From contig LRSR01014154.1 of NCBI GenBank assembly GCA_001579985.1, forward strand, positions 1 through 32,122: 32,122 bases of DNA, written 5' to 3'. The translations under genes and the position numbers were made by a program. This DNA is from Hypsibius dujardini (lineage: Eukaryota; Tardigrada; Eutardigrada; Parachela; Hypsibiidae). The number at the start of each line of letters is the position of its first letter. Position 1 is the stretch's first letter. Shown here piece after piece: positions 11,116 through 22,878 of this stretch. The notes under the pieces were generated by a model. It was not told the DNA's origin, made no database searches, and saw nothing but the letters and a program-made list of their open reading frames with translations.

Positions 11116-11463
11116 TGGATGGCGACAGATTAGGAGAATATACCAAGCCCGTTTTCCAGAAAGAATTTGAGCATCTTTGTAACAATATCAGAAGAACCGC
11201 CGATTTTGGTGTATTTTGGAGCGTTGTCTGACAAGAATAGTTTAACATTCAAATTAAACCTGACTTTCTTCGGTCTGATGTCTGACACGGACCATAAACT
11301 TAGCATTACTCAAGTGTCTCGCTGTTTTTCATAGTTTACTACAATATAACCGAAAAACTCAGCTGGAAAAAAAAATAATAAAATGGCAAAGCTGTTTGCA
11401 AGTAGATTATTAACATGCCCTAAGGTCAATGAGATTTATGACTCGTCAAATGTTTGACACGCG

Positions 11464-14400
11464 TCACATTATCGTCTGTGATGGAGAGGGTGGGAACTGT
11501 AAACCAGATGCGAGGGAATTCGTTGACACCTCCTCGTCAGGTGACAGACTTTTCCAGGCTGTTGTTCTGGTAATTACAAACAACAGGTCAGGTTGGAGGT
11601 CCCACCATGGTCGATCTGCCCCATGGTCGCTGCGTCCGAAAATGCTAAGACAAAGATACGGATACAAACAGATTTGCGGGGAATTTGTTGTGCTTGGACA
11701 CAAACAAAAATTCTTGAGGTGCGTAATAAATGCTATTGCTCGCCTCGTCTCACCACTTCATCTATCGATTAACAGTTGGACTAACCAGTGATAAATCGCA
11801 ATAAAGATTGCGAGAGTGACGAGAAGGGCAGTGGAGATGGACACTGCTAAAATGATCACTGCAGTTTTCGCTGAAAAAACAGAGTTAGACGTTGTCAGTC
11901 TGTGAATGCTATTTCTGAATGAACTACAGTAACACACATCTGGATGCTTTCATGTGATTGTCTTCTTAATCGTTAGTGAGGGTTGTAAGATGAACAATGA
12001 CATGATTTTCATCCTCAATTATTGTAATGAAAAGGGCAATTTTAAAACAAATACCGAGAGTCGGATGATACTTTTGGAATTCCGAGTTTCACATTCAGTT
12101 TAGGGTGCCAACCACTATGAAATCAATTTGAAACTACTCTTCGAGTCATGAAAATGTTTTTTGGAAGTCTTTGTCTCCATGAAACCAGCGATCCTGTTCC
12201 CTGCATCTGTGAACTATGTGTCACCAATGTGACTATACGATCACTTCAGACCCCTTCCGTAATTTATATGACAAGGGTTCCCCCAGAATGTTTTTTAGAA
12301 TTCGTTAAATATAAGGAGAAGGAGTGGTGGATTGGGCCGGCCGGGCTGTTCCATCGCCTTCCCCCCCCCCCGAGCGGGGGAGGGCAAAATATGTTTTTGT
12401 GCTATTTTTGTGTTCAAAGTTCAAATTTTTTTATACCATGTGCATGTTAAAAGTTCCCGCCCCCCTCACCACGGCGGACAATAATTGCAAACAAAAATTT
12501 GCCACCCCTTCAGCAGGCTTGCCATCCCCTCCGGGCCGACCTCAATCCGCCATTGAAATTGAACTATTTAAGGACGACCCGTTGCTTTGTTTTTGTTCAA
12601 AATTCAAGCCGGTCACCGAAAGTATTAGCAAGAAAAACAACATTTTCAGTTTCCATTATCTTTTTCCACAGAAGTACTTTGGGTTTGCAAACTTCTGCAT
12701 TTTTGTTTTTGTTTTCAAACTACATCACATCTCCTAATCTCATCTGAAAACAGATTCTTTAGAATGTCTATTAGATGAATTTCGTCTGATTTACTGAATT
12801 TCTGTCTTCGTTATGTAGATACTCAAACTTTAAACACTCAAAACTTAGCGTTATAGTTTATATTATGTGACGAAATAAAAATTACCTTACGAATTCGCAC
12901 ATTTTTCATTTTGAGATGTAACAAACTTGGGTAGCCGTGTTTTTTTTAGTTTTCTTTTTAATTAGACGCAAAAGTTTGCTTTTTGAGTGCAAATAATTTG
13001 CGCAGCTATTGAAACTGTCCAAAACGAATTAAACCTAATTTCTTTTAAAAAATGTCCCAATGAGAAAAGAGGACCTTGGGATGACATGAAATTTTGTGAA
13101 AAAGTTGAAAAGGCAAAAGTTTGCAAATTGACCCTTATTTGATAAATAATAGTGAGTAAACTTGTGAACCTATATATTCTGTGCAACAACTTTTGCGACC
13201 TGTCATGAATTTCAGACTGAAACAAAGCTCCGGGTTTTTCTAAAGTTTTTTGCAAATGGATTTTCAGTTACTTAAGCCTCTCAGACAAAGCTCGCCGGTG
13301 TATCCGCAAAGTGGCCGATTGACCGGTGGACCGTTTCTGCCGCGCCACACAGTCGAGAGTGCATGGGTCCTGACGGAATTCCCTGCCACTGAAAGATACT
13401 CTTCAGATACCTGAAATTCATGAAAGTATGGTTAAAAAACAGTTTGACAATGCCATTTCAAGGGTAAAAAGCTATCCTCGATCACAGCTGAAGCGAGGAC
13501 AAAAAATATCTGGCAGACCTCCATCAACCCTGACGTGACGTTGAATTTAGAAATGTGGACATCACAGATTCTCATTCCTAAATGGAACATACAGCCGCAT
13601 GATTTCCTTTTGACCGTTTAATCACTCTGTTGGAAATTTTCCAGTAACTTAGCCTTTTCTTGTGGGATCATCCTTACCCTTAGGTCCTATATAAACTGGT
13701 CGAGACAGCGGGTTGAACGTTCTGTTGAGGAACAACTGGCGGAATGTAATGCCATTTTGCATTTCCATTCCCAGAGGTGAAATGCCTCTTATAACCTAAA
13801 AAATATTGTTAATTGTTACTTACTTAGAAACGCAAACTTGTGATGTATAAAAATGAGCGAATTTTTACGTGAGCTTTTTCAAAAATTAGCATGTGCTCTG
13901 TTCGGGTCAAATTTTGCAAATTCGTTTTGATAAACTTGGATAACTTTCCGCCGTTGGCAGTAAATTTGTTATAAGCGAATAATTATACTACCGTAATACA
14001 GGAACACACGAATTGCAAACCCTTTTTAAAAATAAATATTTTTATTGTGGTGATCATAGCAAATAAAATTCATAATTTAGTCAAATAAATTTCAGAGCTT
14101 GGTATTGTAGTTCGAATAGTTTTAGAAAAAAACCCTTTGAAATGTAGATTAAATATGAAAGCGGTATAATTTTTTACCTGTCACGTAAACGTGACAGGAA
14201 TGTGTTCTTAGGAACACATCATTATGGAATGACAATGCTTAAGCAATCAAACATGAAATTGTGATGACTCACCTTCAGTAAGATGGTCATAGCTTCAAAT
14301 GCGGAAACAGCTGCGTCGTTCAGCTGGAAATTGCAGAAACCATGAAAATATGGAAACCGTCATGAGGAGCAGAGATTCACTTAGGGTCGTTACAGACCGG

Positions 14401-17050
14401 AAGCAGGACCCCTCATCTTAAAGCCAGGGGATGGAAAAAAGGGCGAAAAGCCTTTTTCAATATTGAACGCAAAATTTGGCCTCTTGTCCCTTATCATTTT
14501 GAAACAGGGGGGGGGTGGGGTTTTAACTTCCAGAGCATCGCCGGGATTTGGAAGCGTATTTAAAAAAATCAGTTTTCTTCAAATTTGTACAGTTCTTAAA
14601 GTTTTGAACCTCTCATTTGTGTTCCTTGATAGGGAGCTTATATTGGACTTCAACAATCTACAAACTTGAACGAAAAATGATGTTTTAGAAAAAATTTTGA
14701 AATCACGAAACTCCTGGAAATCAAAGCCCCAGATCCCCACAAGTTTCAAAATGATCAAGGACAAGAGGCCGAAATTTGGGTTCAATCTTAAAAAATGCTT
14801 TTGCCCCTTTGTCCACCCCTGGTCCAACCGTGAAGGGTCCTGATTCTGATTTGTAAAGACCCAAAAAGAGTCTCTGCAGTGGAGTATGTTTTGTTGACTC
14901 AAACCATTTCAATATTATTGAGCGACTTATTGTAGCGGACTTCAGATACATTGCGTATGCTTTGCAGGACTCCGCTGAGAGCTGCCCAATTTGGACTGGG
15001 ATTATTCACCAGCATCAGGCTTTGAAAGGCCGAATCTGCAACCTGTAAATTTCAGCAAGTCAAAAGAGTTCCCGTGACTCAAACAATTTTAGGAAGGTTT
15101 CAGGGTGCGTCCTGCAAATACCCGATACGACCCATTTCCTATTTGCAGGTCAAGTATGCCTTCCGTAGGAACCATAGGCGAACGTGGGGCAATAAAGATC
15201 TGGAAGTTAAGATATTGACGTACATCACATCGTAGGGGAATTTAATTTACCCAGTTGTAGTATACTAACATAATCTCCCTCAGTCATTCCAAGACGCTCT
15301 GCGTTAATCTGTAATGTAGAGAAAGCTTTCGTAATTAGCGTAACTCAGCCTAAATCAAAATACCTAAAATACAATTGGTATCTGCATGCATGAAATGCGA
15401 GAATTATTTTTAAACACTAGTCGTTAAATATATTTCATTTGATATGTTAAAATTTACAAATGAAAAAGAGTTGACGAAGAATGATGTTTGCTATCATTAA
15501 AAAAAATTCTAACAACAGGTGTAAAAAAACTAGCTGAAAGAATATCGATTCTTTCTCAATGTCCAAAAGAGTATTTGTATTTGAAACTATTTTGAATATA
15601 CATACCATGAAATTACGTAATCTTGGGTTTGTGGGAATTATAATTAGGATGACTGTCGAGAGAGAAATCAATGGTGTCACTCGTTCGGTAGTTAAACATT
15701 TTTCATTTGTCCTGTTACCTCGGCTCTGAGTTGCGGCATTGCGTAGAACACTGCTGTAAGCATCTAAATCGCCTTCTTTGAATTTCGGGTCAAAGTGCTG
15801 GACATTCAAATTGTACTTGTCTTTCTGGCTACCCAATACAGTGAGGAACCCTCGACACGCGGCTAAATAAAACACTCCCCCGTCGGACCCCTTCAGATTT
15901 TGATCACCGCAAATGAGACTGATTGTCGTCCAGGAAAATCGATCCAACAAAAACATGGTCGCCCGAATCAGGGTCACTTGGTCGGATGAGGGGAAGGCTA
16001 TGACAGTGGGATAACGTTGTGTGTTTGCTAGAGACTGGTCAATTGCAATCCTAGCAGAAGAGAGTACCATTTAAATACATTATTCGTGTGCCAATTAGTT
16101 ATGGTATTATTTTAGCCACTTACGTTGGGAGAAGAGGCACGTTCCATTCTACAAAAGATGATACCGATTATGCCGAGTTACCAGGACTGTTCGATTTATA
16201 CCACTAAATAATTTGAAGATTTATTAATAAATATCACAATCGAGTTGCTAATAAAGTGATACTGGATGACGGATTTTGTCCTCATCTTCGGCGCATCTGC
16301 AAGTGTCAACAGCTTTGACATTTTATCCTACTACTAAACACGTGAAGCTGCATTTGTTCTGTCAGCCGGAAAATAAAGAAATTAGCAAAAAAATGGGATT
16401 TTTTTAGCCCGTAATCTCTAAAGACTGAGATCACCAGAACCCGAACCAGATCGCAATTTTAACCCGAAGCACTAGCGCTTGTACTCTGTAATGACTTAAT
16501 TAATTCATATTTGAATGCGGTTCTCAGGAAAAAAATAAATGGTTTTACTGAAGGTCTTACCTCTTGCGAAGTCTCCTAATATCATCATTTCAAGACTGCA
16601 TCCTGCGGATTACCAAACGACGTTTAAAAGTACATATATCCTAGTACAAAGTAGGATGTAAGTAATAAAAAAAGATTAAAATTAAAAAACACTTAGAAAA
16701 CATAAAATATATAGTATTGTCATACCAGGACTGATGAGAACGTTCAAGTCGAAACGATGTTCATCCAAAATTTCGGATATCTGGACCGCCACAAACGGCA
16801 TGATCTCCGCCGCTTCCGAGCAGCTAAATGCCCCTGGTCTATAAACAGTTTGCCTAGTGACATTTCGCAGGGCACTCGGAAATAGCCCCACCGCTCGGGA
16901 AAAGGCGACGTCGTAACCTGGACTTTGGGCAACGTAACCCATTGTAGGGCTATCCCCAATAATGACTGTAATGACATGAACTCCCTTGCAGAAACCGCTC
17001 CTCAATACGATTGAAATCAGTAATGCTTGTAGACCGATTTGTCGGACCAT
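11464..17050 (-). CDS. G3: single-pass ANF-receptor-domain protein (C type)
   Basis: I built 14 exons: 16726-17050, 16561-16602, 16124-16148, 15719-16050, 15606-15652, 15270-15308, 15122-15199, 14905-15042, 14273-14323, 13678-13795, 13519-13577, 13272-13410, 11786-11870 and 11464-11644. They total 1659 nt, or 552 aa. Exon 1 has a signal peptide (MVRQIGLQALLISIVLRSGF) and IIGDSPTMGYVAQSPGYDVA. Exons 2-5 read CSLEMMILGDFARE, WNVPLLPT, TQRYPTVIAFPSSDQ and VILIIIPTNPRLRNFM. Exon 12 carries NGPPVNRPLCGY. Exon 13 is the helix (AVIILAVSISTALLVTLAIF). The tail is about 60 residues and contains RPWWDLQPDLLF, which resembles the juxtamembrane start of the receptor cyclase kinase-homology region, then ends at TGA. 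A further splice (for example at GAG|GTGTCA in exon 14) cannot be excluded, but no kinase or cyclase exon was seen to the left. Weak donors occur after exons 8 (GTTTGA) and 11 (GTCTGC). Confidence 0.83.
12322..12555. mobile_element. MITE-like element, CAGTGGCGG family, in G3 intron 12
   Basis: It runs from GAGTGGTGGATTGGGCC to GACCTCAATCCGCCATTG, which are inverted ends like those at 29951-30074, with poly-C runs and two more C-rich blocks inside. The plus-strand reading frames over it (12148-12747) follow the repeat and are not credible genes. It explains part of the long (1.4 kb) intron 12. Confidence 0.65.
14405..14841. mobile_element. Foldback element in G3 intron 8
   Basis: Two arms of about 200 bp are inverted copies with a short centre near 14623. 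The left arm starts AGGACCCCTCATC and includes GGCCTCTTGTCCCTTATCAT; the reverse complement of the right arm starts AGGACCCTTCACG and includes GGCCTCTTGTCCTTGATCAT. Both contain TCATTTTGAAAC followed by a G-rich block. The overlapping frames on both strands come from this symmetry. The element lies wholly between exons 8 and 9, so it need not harm G3, although a transcript could form a long hairpin. Confidence 0.8.
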
Positions 17051-17980
17051 AATTGTCTCGGAAACAATTTAAAATTGCTGAAGAGTGAAAAATTGGATGA
17101 AATATTTGCAATGATTCTAATTGCTGTATAGGTAAGACGCAGCTTAATTGAACGTATGTGTCGGTGTGTAATTTTCAGGAGACGACTAATGTCGAGAATA
17201 TCAATACATGTCTTTACCTTCCCTTCGGCGTTTGAGCTTCAATGCGCTTTCTAAAATAGGCGAACTCGTGATATGCATTTTAGTCTCAAGACAATCAGAA
17301 TTTTAGTCAATATGATATACGAGATATTTAATTAAGCTTGCCGGATATACATGTGTGAAGTAACTTGAACTGCAACACCCTCTTTCTGATGCGTCGGCGG
17401 AAGTTTCTTAGACATCCTCTCGAACCCGGCGGTTTCCCAGAAATGGAGCGGACCTATGTTGTAATTTAGCTCACAATTACATGAGGGGAGAAAGAGTCAT
17501 GGAATACTACGAGCAAGAGTCGAGGATTAAAGCGTTAATTTTTGGCAAAACAAACTAGAACAAACCTTGTCTACTATATTTACTAAGCCTGCGAAAATAT
17601 GTGGCTTAAATAAGGAAAAAGTATGATCAAACAGTCTGTCAAACATCAAATCGGAAAATGTTTCGTTCACCATACTAGAAGATGAAGGAAAAAATTTCTA
17701 CAGTAATACCATTATTAACGTATAAGATGAGGGAGTTTACTGACAAGGGAGCAATTACCAATGCCAGTATCAGATGGCGGCCGAACCTTTTTTCCTAAAA
17801 ACATGTTTCCTTTAGATAATTTTAGAAAATATTACTTACCCGGAACAAGGCCTTGTTCAAATGGGAAACATTTATAAAGTTGGACAATCAGTGGAAGATA
17901 CCAGTATAGCAACAATAAACACGTATTTCTAGAATGTATTTCCTCTACTTTTTTAAACCTAATTAACTCAAAATTTAATT
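17051..17980 (-). promoter_or_regulatory. Upstream of G3, nothing specific seen
   Basis: About 930 bp with no exon, repeat end or RNA gene that I recognise. It presumably includes the 5' UTR and promoter of G3. It does not resemble the shared upstream regions of G2 and G4. Confidence 0.3.
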
Positions 17981-18190
17981 CACTGACACCAGCCAAAGTT
18001 TTTTTCTTGAAAACGAGGGGGGGGGGGGTTTGGCTGTTATTTTGAAAAGCATCCCGGTGGATGCATGGTCGATCGACTGTAAAATCCCGGTTCTGTTAGT
18101 GCCTATAACTCCGCCCCTCATTTTCGAAATTAATTTACTGATGGGTTTTAAAAGCCATTCTCTGGGATATCAAAAATAGATTCAGTCAAC
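17981..18190. mobile_element. Diverged inverted-repeat element, relative of 10310-10452
   Basis: The right part (AACTCCGCCCCTC followed by TATCAAAAATAGATTCAGTC) resembles the right arm of the 10310-10452 element, and the left part ends in a G run as the left arm does there. The outer ends (CACTGACACC and TTCAGTCAAC) are only loosely inverted. It is an old copy with a long G tract. Confidence 0.4.
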
Positions 18191-19265
18191 AGGATGCATC
18201 GACGGAGAATTAAGTTTATTTTTTTTATTATTCCATAATCCAAGTAATTAAAATTTAGTTTTCAGTCCAAAAAATATCTTGCTGCTTAGGGAAAAGAACT
18301 TCTTGTTTATGGAGAAGGATTTGTCATTTAAGAAAAAATAAAAATTGTTTAGGAAAAGGGAACTGTATTTTGAGCCTTTATGCAAAGTAATAGAGAGGTT
18401 TCGCAAACCGACATATCTCAATTTAACGTAATATGAGACGTATGTTATGTATGTTCCCTGTGTATTCGAAATGTTTCTTTTCGCATACTGATTTAACCAA
18501 GCAACTTAATGTAAATCTCCAACCTCAACTAAAATTACTTTGTTCATCGTCTTTTTAGTTTATTTAGATTACTCTGACAATTTTGTTTCTTCGGAGAAAA
18601 TTGTCAATGACGATTATGGTGCAGCGTGTACGGTGAGGGCCCCAAAACGCCGGATAGAGAAAACGCATTGGGCTTAGCGTTGATTGATTAATTTTGCCGA
18701 ACCAAAAGGACTGAGACAACTTTGCCAATTCCATGAAGATTTCCATCTTTTTTTATTCACCACGGCAAAAACATAAACAGTTCTTCATAAATCTAGAACT
18801 TGCTTGCGTAGAGTACAGCAAAATGACCCAACCTAACCAAACCAAAAAACCAAAACCAAAAAAGCCAGGGGAGCACAGTGAGGCATTAATTGGAAAGAAC
18901 GATAGCGCGCGTAGCCAAAAAGTTATGTTCATGTTTATTTGAACCCTTATGTTGACAGACGATATCCTCCAATGACTGACACAGCATTGTAGAACTATTC
19001 TGTTAACCTTCCAATCTGCGAACTTCGTTGATGCACTCTAGGTCCATCCGACCATGGATCCATGCATGCGCGCTCATTAGCGCAAACGTTTGACACAACT
19101 AAACTGGTTGGTGTCTGGCTCCCTCATTGATCATAAAAAAACATGCTAGAAATGGGCCATTTGGCATTCAAAAAGTGGGAGAGACAACTCTGATGCCTCG
19201 AGTTGCAAGGACTGATTCATCTTAACAGACTTGGCATTGTGAGCAGAGAGTTGATCAGACTGGAG
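18191..19265. other. Unassigned intergenic stretch
   Basis: AT-rich sequence with only short frames (18564-18746, 18733-18942) that have no recognisable domain. No receptor exon or repeat family was identified. Confidence 0.3.
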
Positions 19266-19691
19266 TCACCACCAGGAAGTGCCGTAGCTAATGGTACGAA
19301 TCCTGCAACAGGGCAAATATTACTGTTGATACACCGTATTGCATAACGGAGACTATAAATATTTCGGAATCTTTTATTCACTAACCAGTGGCCGATGATC
19401 ACGCCGATGAGCAAAATAATTAGAAGAGTCCAAAGGCAATCGTAACTGCCAAAATAATTACCTCCGGTCTTCTTTAAAATTAAAATTAAAAAATAATACA
19501 AAACATAGCTGAAAGGTTCCGATCTCACAAATAAGCCCTGAAATCGCGAGTGGGGGGAACGCTGTTAGCTTACTAAAGGCACATAGACAAAGGTCGCCCG
19601 TGCAGCAAGTTAAGTGGCTGTGCACCATTCCGCCACAGGATCATGAGGATTGGTGTCAATGTTGCTCAATCGATTGATATTCTGCAGCAAC
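19266..19691 (-). pseudogene. X: C-type receptor relic (exons 12-14)
   Basis: Three 3' exons survive. Exon 12 (19574-19691) has a good acceptor and donor and ends CTGDLCLCAF, like G3's C-terminal CGYTGELCL, but has two in-frame TGA codons and shifts; one shifted frame reads ILWRNGAQPLN. Exon 13 (about 19386-19467) reads VIILAVTIAFGL, identical to G3 over VIILAV, then needs a frameshift to continue LLIILLIGVIIGHW, and keeps the G|GTTAGT donor. Exon 14 begins at 19302 after TTGCAG and reads SWW, then TGA where G3 has WWDLQ; the next codons give LQSDQL. Exons 1-11 are missing, and the mobile element to the right begins within a few hundred bases. The 103-codon frame here is a mixture of exon and intron. 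Confidence 0.82.
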
Positions 19692-19985
19692 CTGTGGCAA
19701 GAACAATTGTGAGCGTCTTCGGTTCTTTTAACCCATTAACGTCCGGTATCAGAACGGTTTTAGTTTCAAAAGCAGTTTTTCCTTGCATCCTTCCAGTCAA
19801 TTAGGAAAAATATTAATTTTCAATTTTGTTGTACGACTTTGCAAAACGGGAAATATTTAGCCTCTAAATTTAGTCGTAACTGTTTGAGACTCGTGAGTGG
19901 GCACTTTGTCGGACCGCGCCCCTTTCGTGTATCTCTCCCACTCACTTGTCCGCTAACCTTCGCATTGCTCTAACTGTCCGGCGAG
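19692..19985. other. Junction between relic X and the tyrosine-recombinase element
   Basis: No receptor exon resumes here. The left end of the mobile element probably lies in this interval, but no long terminal repeat or split repeat could be identified by eye. Confidence 0.3.
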
Positions 19986-19987
19986 CC

Positions 19988-19995
19988 TATAAATA
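19988..19995 (+). promoter_or_regulatory. Candidate TATA box of the plus-strand element
   Basis: TATAAATA lies 87 bp before the ATG at 20082 that opens the gag-like reading, on the same strand, which is a normal core-promoter spacing for a short leader. Confidence 0.45.
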
Positions 19996-20081
19996 GTGCT
20001 ACCTACCATTAAGTCTTTATGCTTCTCTCCTTTACGTTGTCCTTTTCATTCTTCGTGATTTTATTGAAAATTCTTTTTATC

Positions 20082-21600
20082 ATGCCTTACACCGCGGAAA
20101 AACTAAGGTCGCTATTCTTCCCTGAACCAAATTTTTTTCTCTCGAAGAAATGAGCGAACCGACAATCGGTCTGAAAAGCGACCTCATTAGATGCATCCTC
20201 GCCGATCAGGTTGAAAACCCGGACGTGACTCTACATGGACGGTCCATGTTTTACCAACGAAATACGCGAGGGAATTGCCACGTTAAAACGAATCAATAAA
20301 CCAAAAAAACGGTAATGGTGAAAAGAAAGTTTCTGCGCTCAATATTTCCTTGAACGATTTTTTCGTTCAATACATTATATTGTTACGTTTGAATGCCTCT
20401 GAAGAAAACGCGAAAGTCCGTTTAGAGTACACCGAATACCTAAAATTCCTCTCATACGAACGGCATATGACATGATTGAAAGTCTGTTTTAAAAAAATTA
20501 TGAGCGTCGAAATTTTAAAATCTCAAATATTATTCGGAACCAATAAGGTATTGTGAATAGGAAATACAAGCTTCAGTGACGTTGGCCCACAACTGGCCAA
20601 TGGGCAAACGCAATAGCAAAGCTCACTTGTAAAAACGTAACAATCAGTCGATCGATCATGCGTTGTGATAAAAAAGGTCTCCGAAGCGCTGCCTTCAATT
20701 ATTTTGAAAATTAGCAACCCCCTCTTGAATTTTTTAACTGTTTAAAAGTAACTTTTGGAGACTTAACTCCATCTATTAAAACCGTCTGGAGATACTTCTG
20801 TATATTATGATCTGGAAGAATTGATTTGGAAGATCCCTTTTACATTGATCTGGAAGATCACTTTTACATCACCAAATGTTGATGGTGAAGCTGGTAAAAA
20901 GATCAGGCAAACAGCGTTGCAAGACTGGACCTCGCGGGCTGTTTTTGCTGCAAGACAACGCCTCCTATTACACCTCTGTACCAACAACAATATTCCTAAA
21001 AAAGAAGAAACTTGCCACTTTCCCTCACGCACCCTAAGGTTCCACTGCTGCACCGTGCGACTTTTTTCTTATTCCTAAATTAAAGGAAATTCTGAAGAGC
21101 AGAATTGTTTCGAATCAGAAAGAGTTGAATGGGGCAGTTGCGTTTGCGCTGAACCAGCTCTCCATGAATGGCTTCTTTTGTTTAAGTTCCAGCAATGGCT
21201 GGTCCGGTTGAAGAGGTGCATTGAATGCAACGAAAATTATATTAAGAGATTCGAGGGAAATATTGTCTAGAGGTTGTAAATAAAAAAATGTTAAAATGGA
21301 CTTTCAATCATTTCAGCATGCTCCTTGTACAAACACCTCAATTACTTTGATGACGCAGTTCTCAAATTCGATGACGAGTTTCGCGAAGAAATTAAGCACA
21401 CATAAGGTTCTCTTACAGACAATGACGCCCGCCGCAGGCACCCTCGAGAACAACAAAACTTACAACAAATGGCAGACTGGAGGCTGTCGTGGATCCTGCT
21501 ACTACGCCCATCGATGTGCCACTTGCAATGGAAACCACCACGGTACCTCTTCAACCAGAGACAGCGAGGAAGGCGTTATGTTTCGTCATACGTGCAATAT
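20082..21600 (+). pseudogene. Decayed gag-like gene of a tyrosine-recombinase element
   Basis: It opens with MPYTAEKLRSLFFPEP, then a one-base shift in a T run leads into SLEEMSEPTIGLKSDLIRCI. Further coding-like pieces are LNDFFVQYIILLRLNASEEN (about 20350-20480) and YFDDAVLKFDDEFREEIKHT (about 21340-21410), the latter like the 'FD..FR' segment of gag proteins in DIRS/Ngaro-type elements. Near 21464-21550 another frame gives YNKWQTGGCRGSCYYAHRC and then CATCNGNHHG, a C-x3-C-x3-H plus C-x2-C-x3-H cluster as in the zinc-knuckle end of those proteins. Several frameshifts and stops separate the pieces, so this is not a working gene. No reverse transcriptase was seen downstream. Confidence 0.6.
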
Positions 21601-21835
21601 TCGGGGCACGGACATTTACACGTATTTTTATTGACGTTCTGAAAACATTAAGCCAGCCAGAACATGAAACCTTGAGTCACATATACCTTAAAACGGGAGC
21701 TACGTTGGTGGATTACGTTTGTCTCAAATCTAAATGGTCTCTGGCCTTGTATTTCTGGGCGTTTTCCGCAAACAAGTCATCTTTAAAAACGATGCCTGCT
21801 TAGCAAGGTACGGGGTCTGAGCAGTCTTTGTAACC

Positions 21836-22500
21836 GCAAAACGAGTTCTCATTCAATCGCAAGCCAAACAGAAGCCCAATACAGAAAAAAACGGGATCGA
21901 TCTGGCTGTCTTGCAAAAAATCTCTGACGTATTAGATTAAGTGAATGAAATTGAACGTGTTTGTTTTTGGTGTGCATGTCTGGTTCGCTTCTACAACATG
22001 TTAAGACGTTCTAGCATTTTCTACGCTGAAAAAATACAAACGCTATCCGCCGGTGCAATATGATCACTTCCGGTAATATTGTCAACTTATGTATAACGCA
22101 AATCAAACAACACCTTACAAAGGTGTCACGTTCAGTCTGCCTCTTCCACGTCTCCAGGACATCACCTCCTGCCCGAGTACCTGCTGAAAGAAACTTCACA
22201 TGCCCCTTTCGATACTCCGCTGTTTTCAATCACCCACAACACAAAACATCAGCTATACAGAGCACAAGCCTTTTCAACGACCCTCAAAGAGCTGCTCGCC
22301 CTCGCCGGATACGCCTCAAGATTTCTCCATTCACTCCTTCCGTCGAGGCGCGACAATATTCGCTTCTATTGTCGGCATTTTCGACGACCTTATAAAAGCA
22401 CAAGGAACCTGGCGGAGCACCTGTGACCAACGCGTCATCAACCGCGACGCTGAGCTACGTGAACAGTTTGCTGTTCTGCTGAAGAATGCAGTCACCGCCT
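21836..22500 (+). pseudogene. Decayed tyrosine recombinase (DIRS/Ngaro/Crypton-like)
   Basis: Pieces in order: KRVLIQSQAKQKPNTEKNG, stop, then FWCACLVRFYNMLRRSSIF (box A Arg), GVTFSLPLPRLQDITSCP, LPEYLLKETSHAPFDTPLFS, FSTTLKELLALAGYAS, and IHSFRRGATIFASIVGIF followed by DDLIKAQGTWRS. The HSFRRG and GTWRS motifs are the H-x-x-R and the distal His/Trp region of eukaryotic transposon tyrosine recombinases. By alignment the catalytic Tyr eight residues after the Trp is Val. At least three frameshifts and in-frame stops show it is dead. It follows the gag-like remains on the same strand with only about 250 bp between, too little for a reverse transcriptase and RNase H, so this is either an internally deleted retroelement or a different type of recombinase element. 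Confidence 0.72.
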
Positions 22501-22769
22501 CCCTCTCATGTTCTTTTGGGTTTTGGGTTTTTGGGGTTATATGGCCGTCACAACGGCCGAAGTTCGCCTTCGGTATTGACAATGCCAATAAGGATGGGGC
22601 TTCTGTTTGGGAGTCCCGAACAGAAGGATAAAGAGTTCACTCCCCTGAACATTAGCTTGCGTCCGCCGGAAAGTTGTTTGTGTTTTCATAGCTGACCTTT
22701 TTCCAGGGCCTTGCCCCACCCCCTGGCGGTGATACTCTTCCTCCACATGCCGTCAAGACTAACAGACTA
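22501..22769. other. Right side of the recombinase element up to the array repeat
   Basis: Probably contains the 3' end of the mobile element. CTCTTCCTCCACATGCCGTC (near 22734) resembles CCTTCCTCCACATCCCGTC near 30112, so array-derived sequence may begin here. No terminal repeat was resolved. Confidence 0.3.
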
Positions 22770-22878
22770 ACTGATTTAGATATTTATCATTTTGTTGTTT
22801 CATTACATCCATCCGCGACAAACAAGTGCTAAACGCCCGATACAGCTATTAGTATAAAGTTTGAAATTCGTGCGAGAG

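Noticed and set aside
11429-11791. 120-codon plus-strand frame
   Set aside because: It is antisense to the last two exons of G3, whose frame, phase and paralogue similarity are on the minus strand.
12148-12747. Plus-strand frames of 82-137 codons
   Set aside because: They run over a MITE with poly-C tracts in a G3 intron; composition is repeat-driven and no motif is present.
14463-14951. Open reading frames of about 70-107 codons on both strands
   Set aside because: They come from the two arms of the inverted repeat in G3 intron 8 and mirror each other; no domain or splice logic supports them.
15060-15260. Intron 6 of the receptor genes as an extended exon 6 (reading on as SILQLG)
   Set aside because: The GATTAT|GTTAGT donor and a 78-nt exon 7 beginning IFIAPRSP are shared by G2, G3 and G4 and keep all phases, so the longer exon is not needed.
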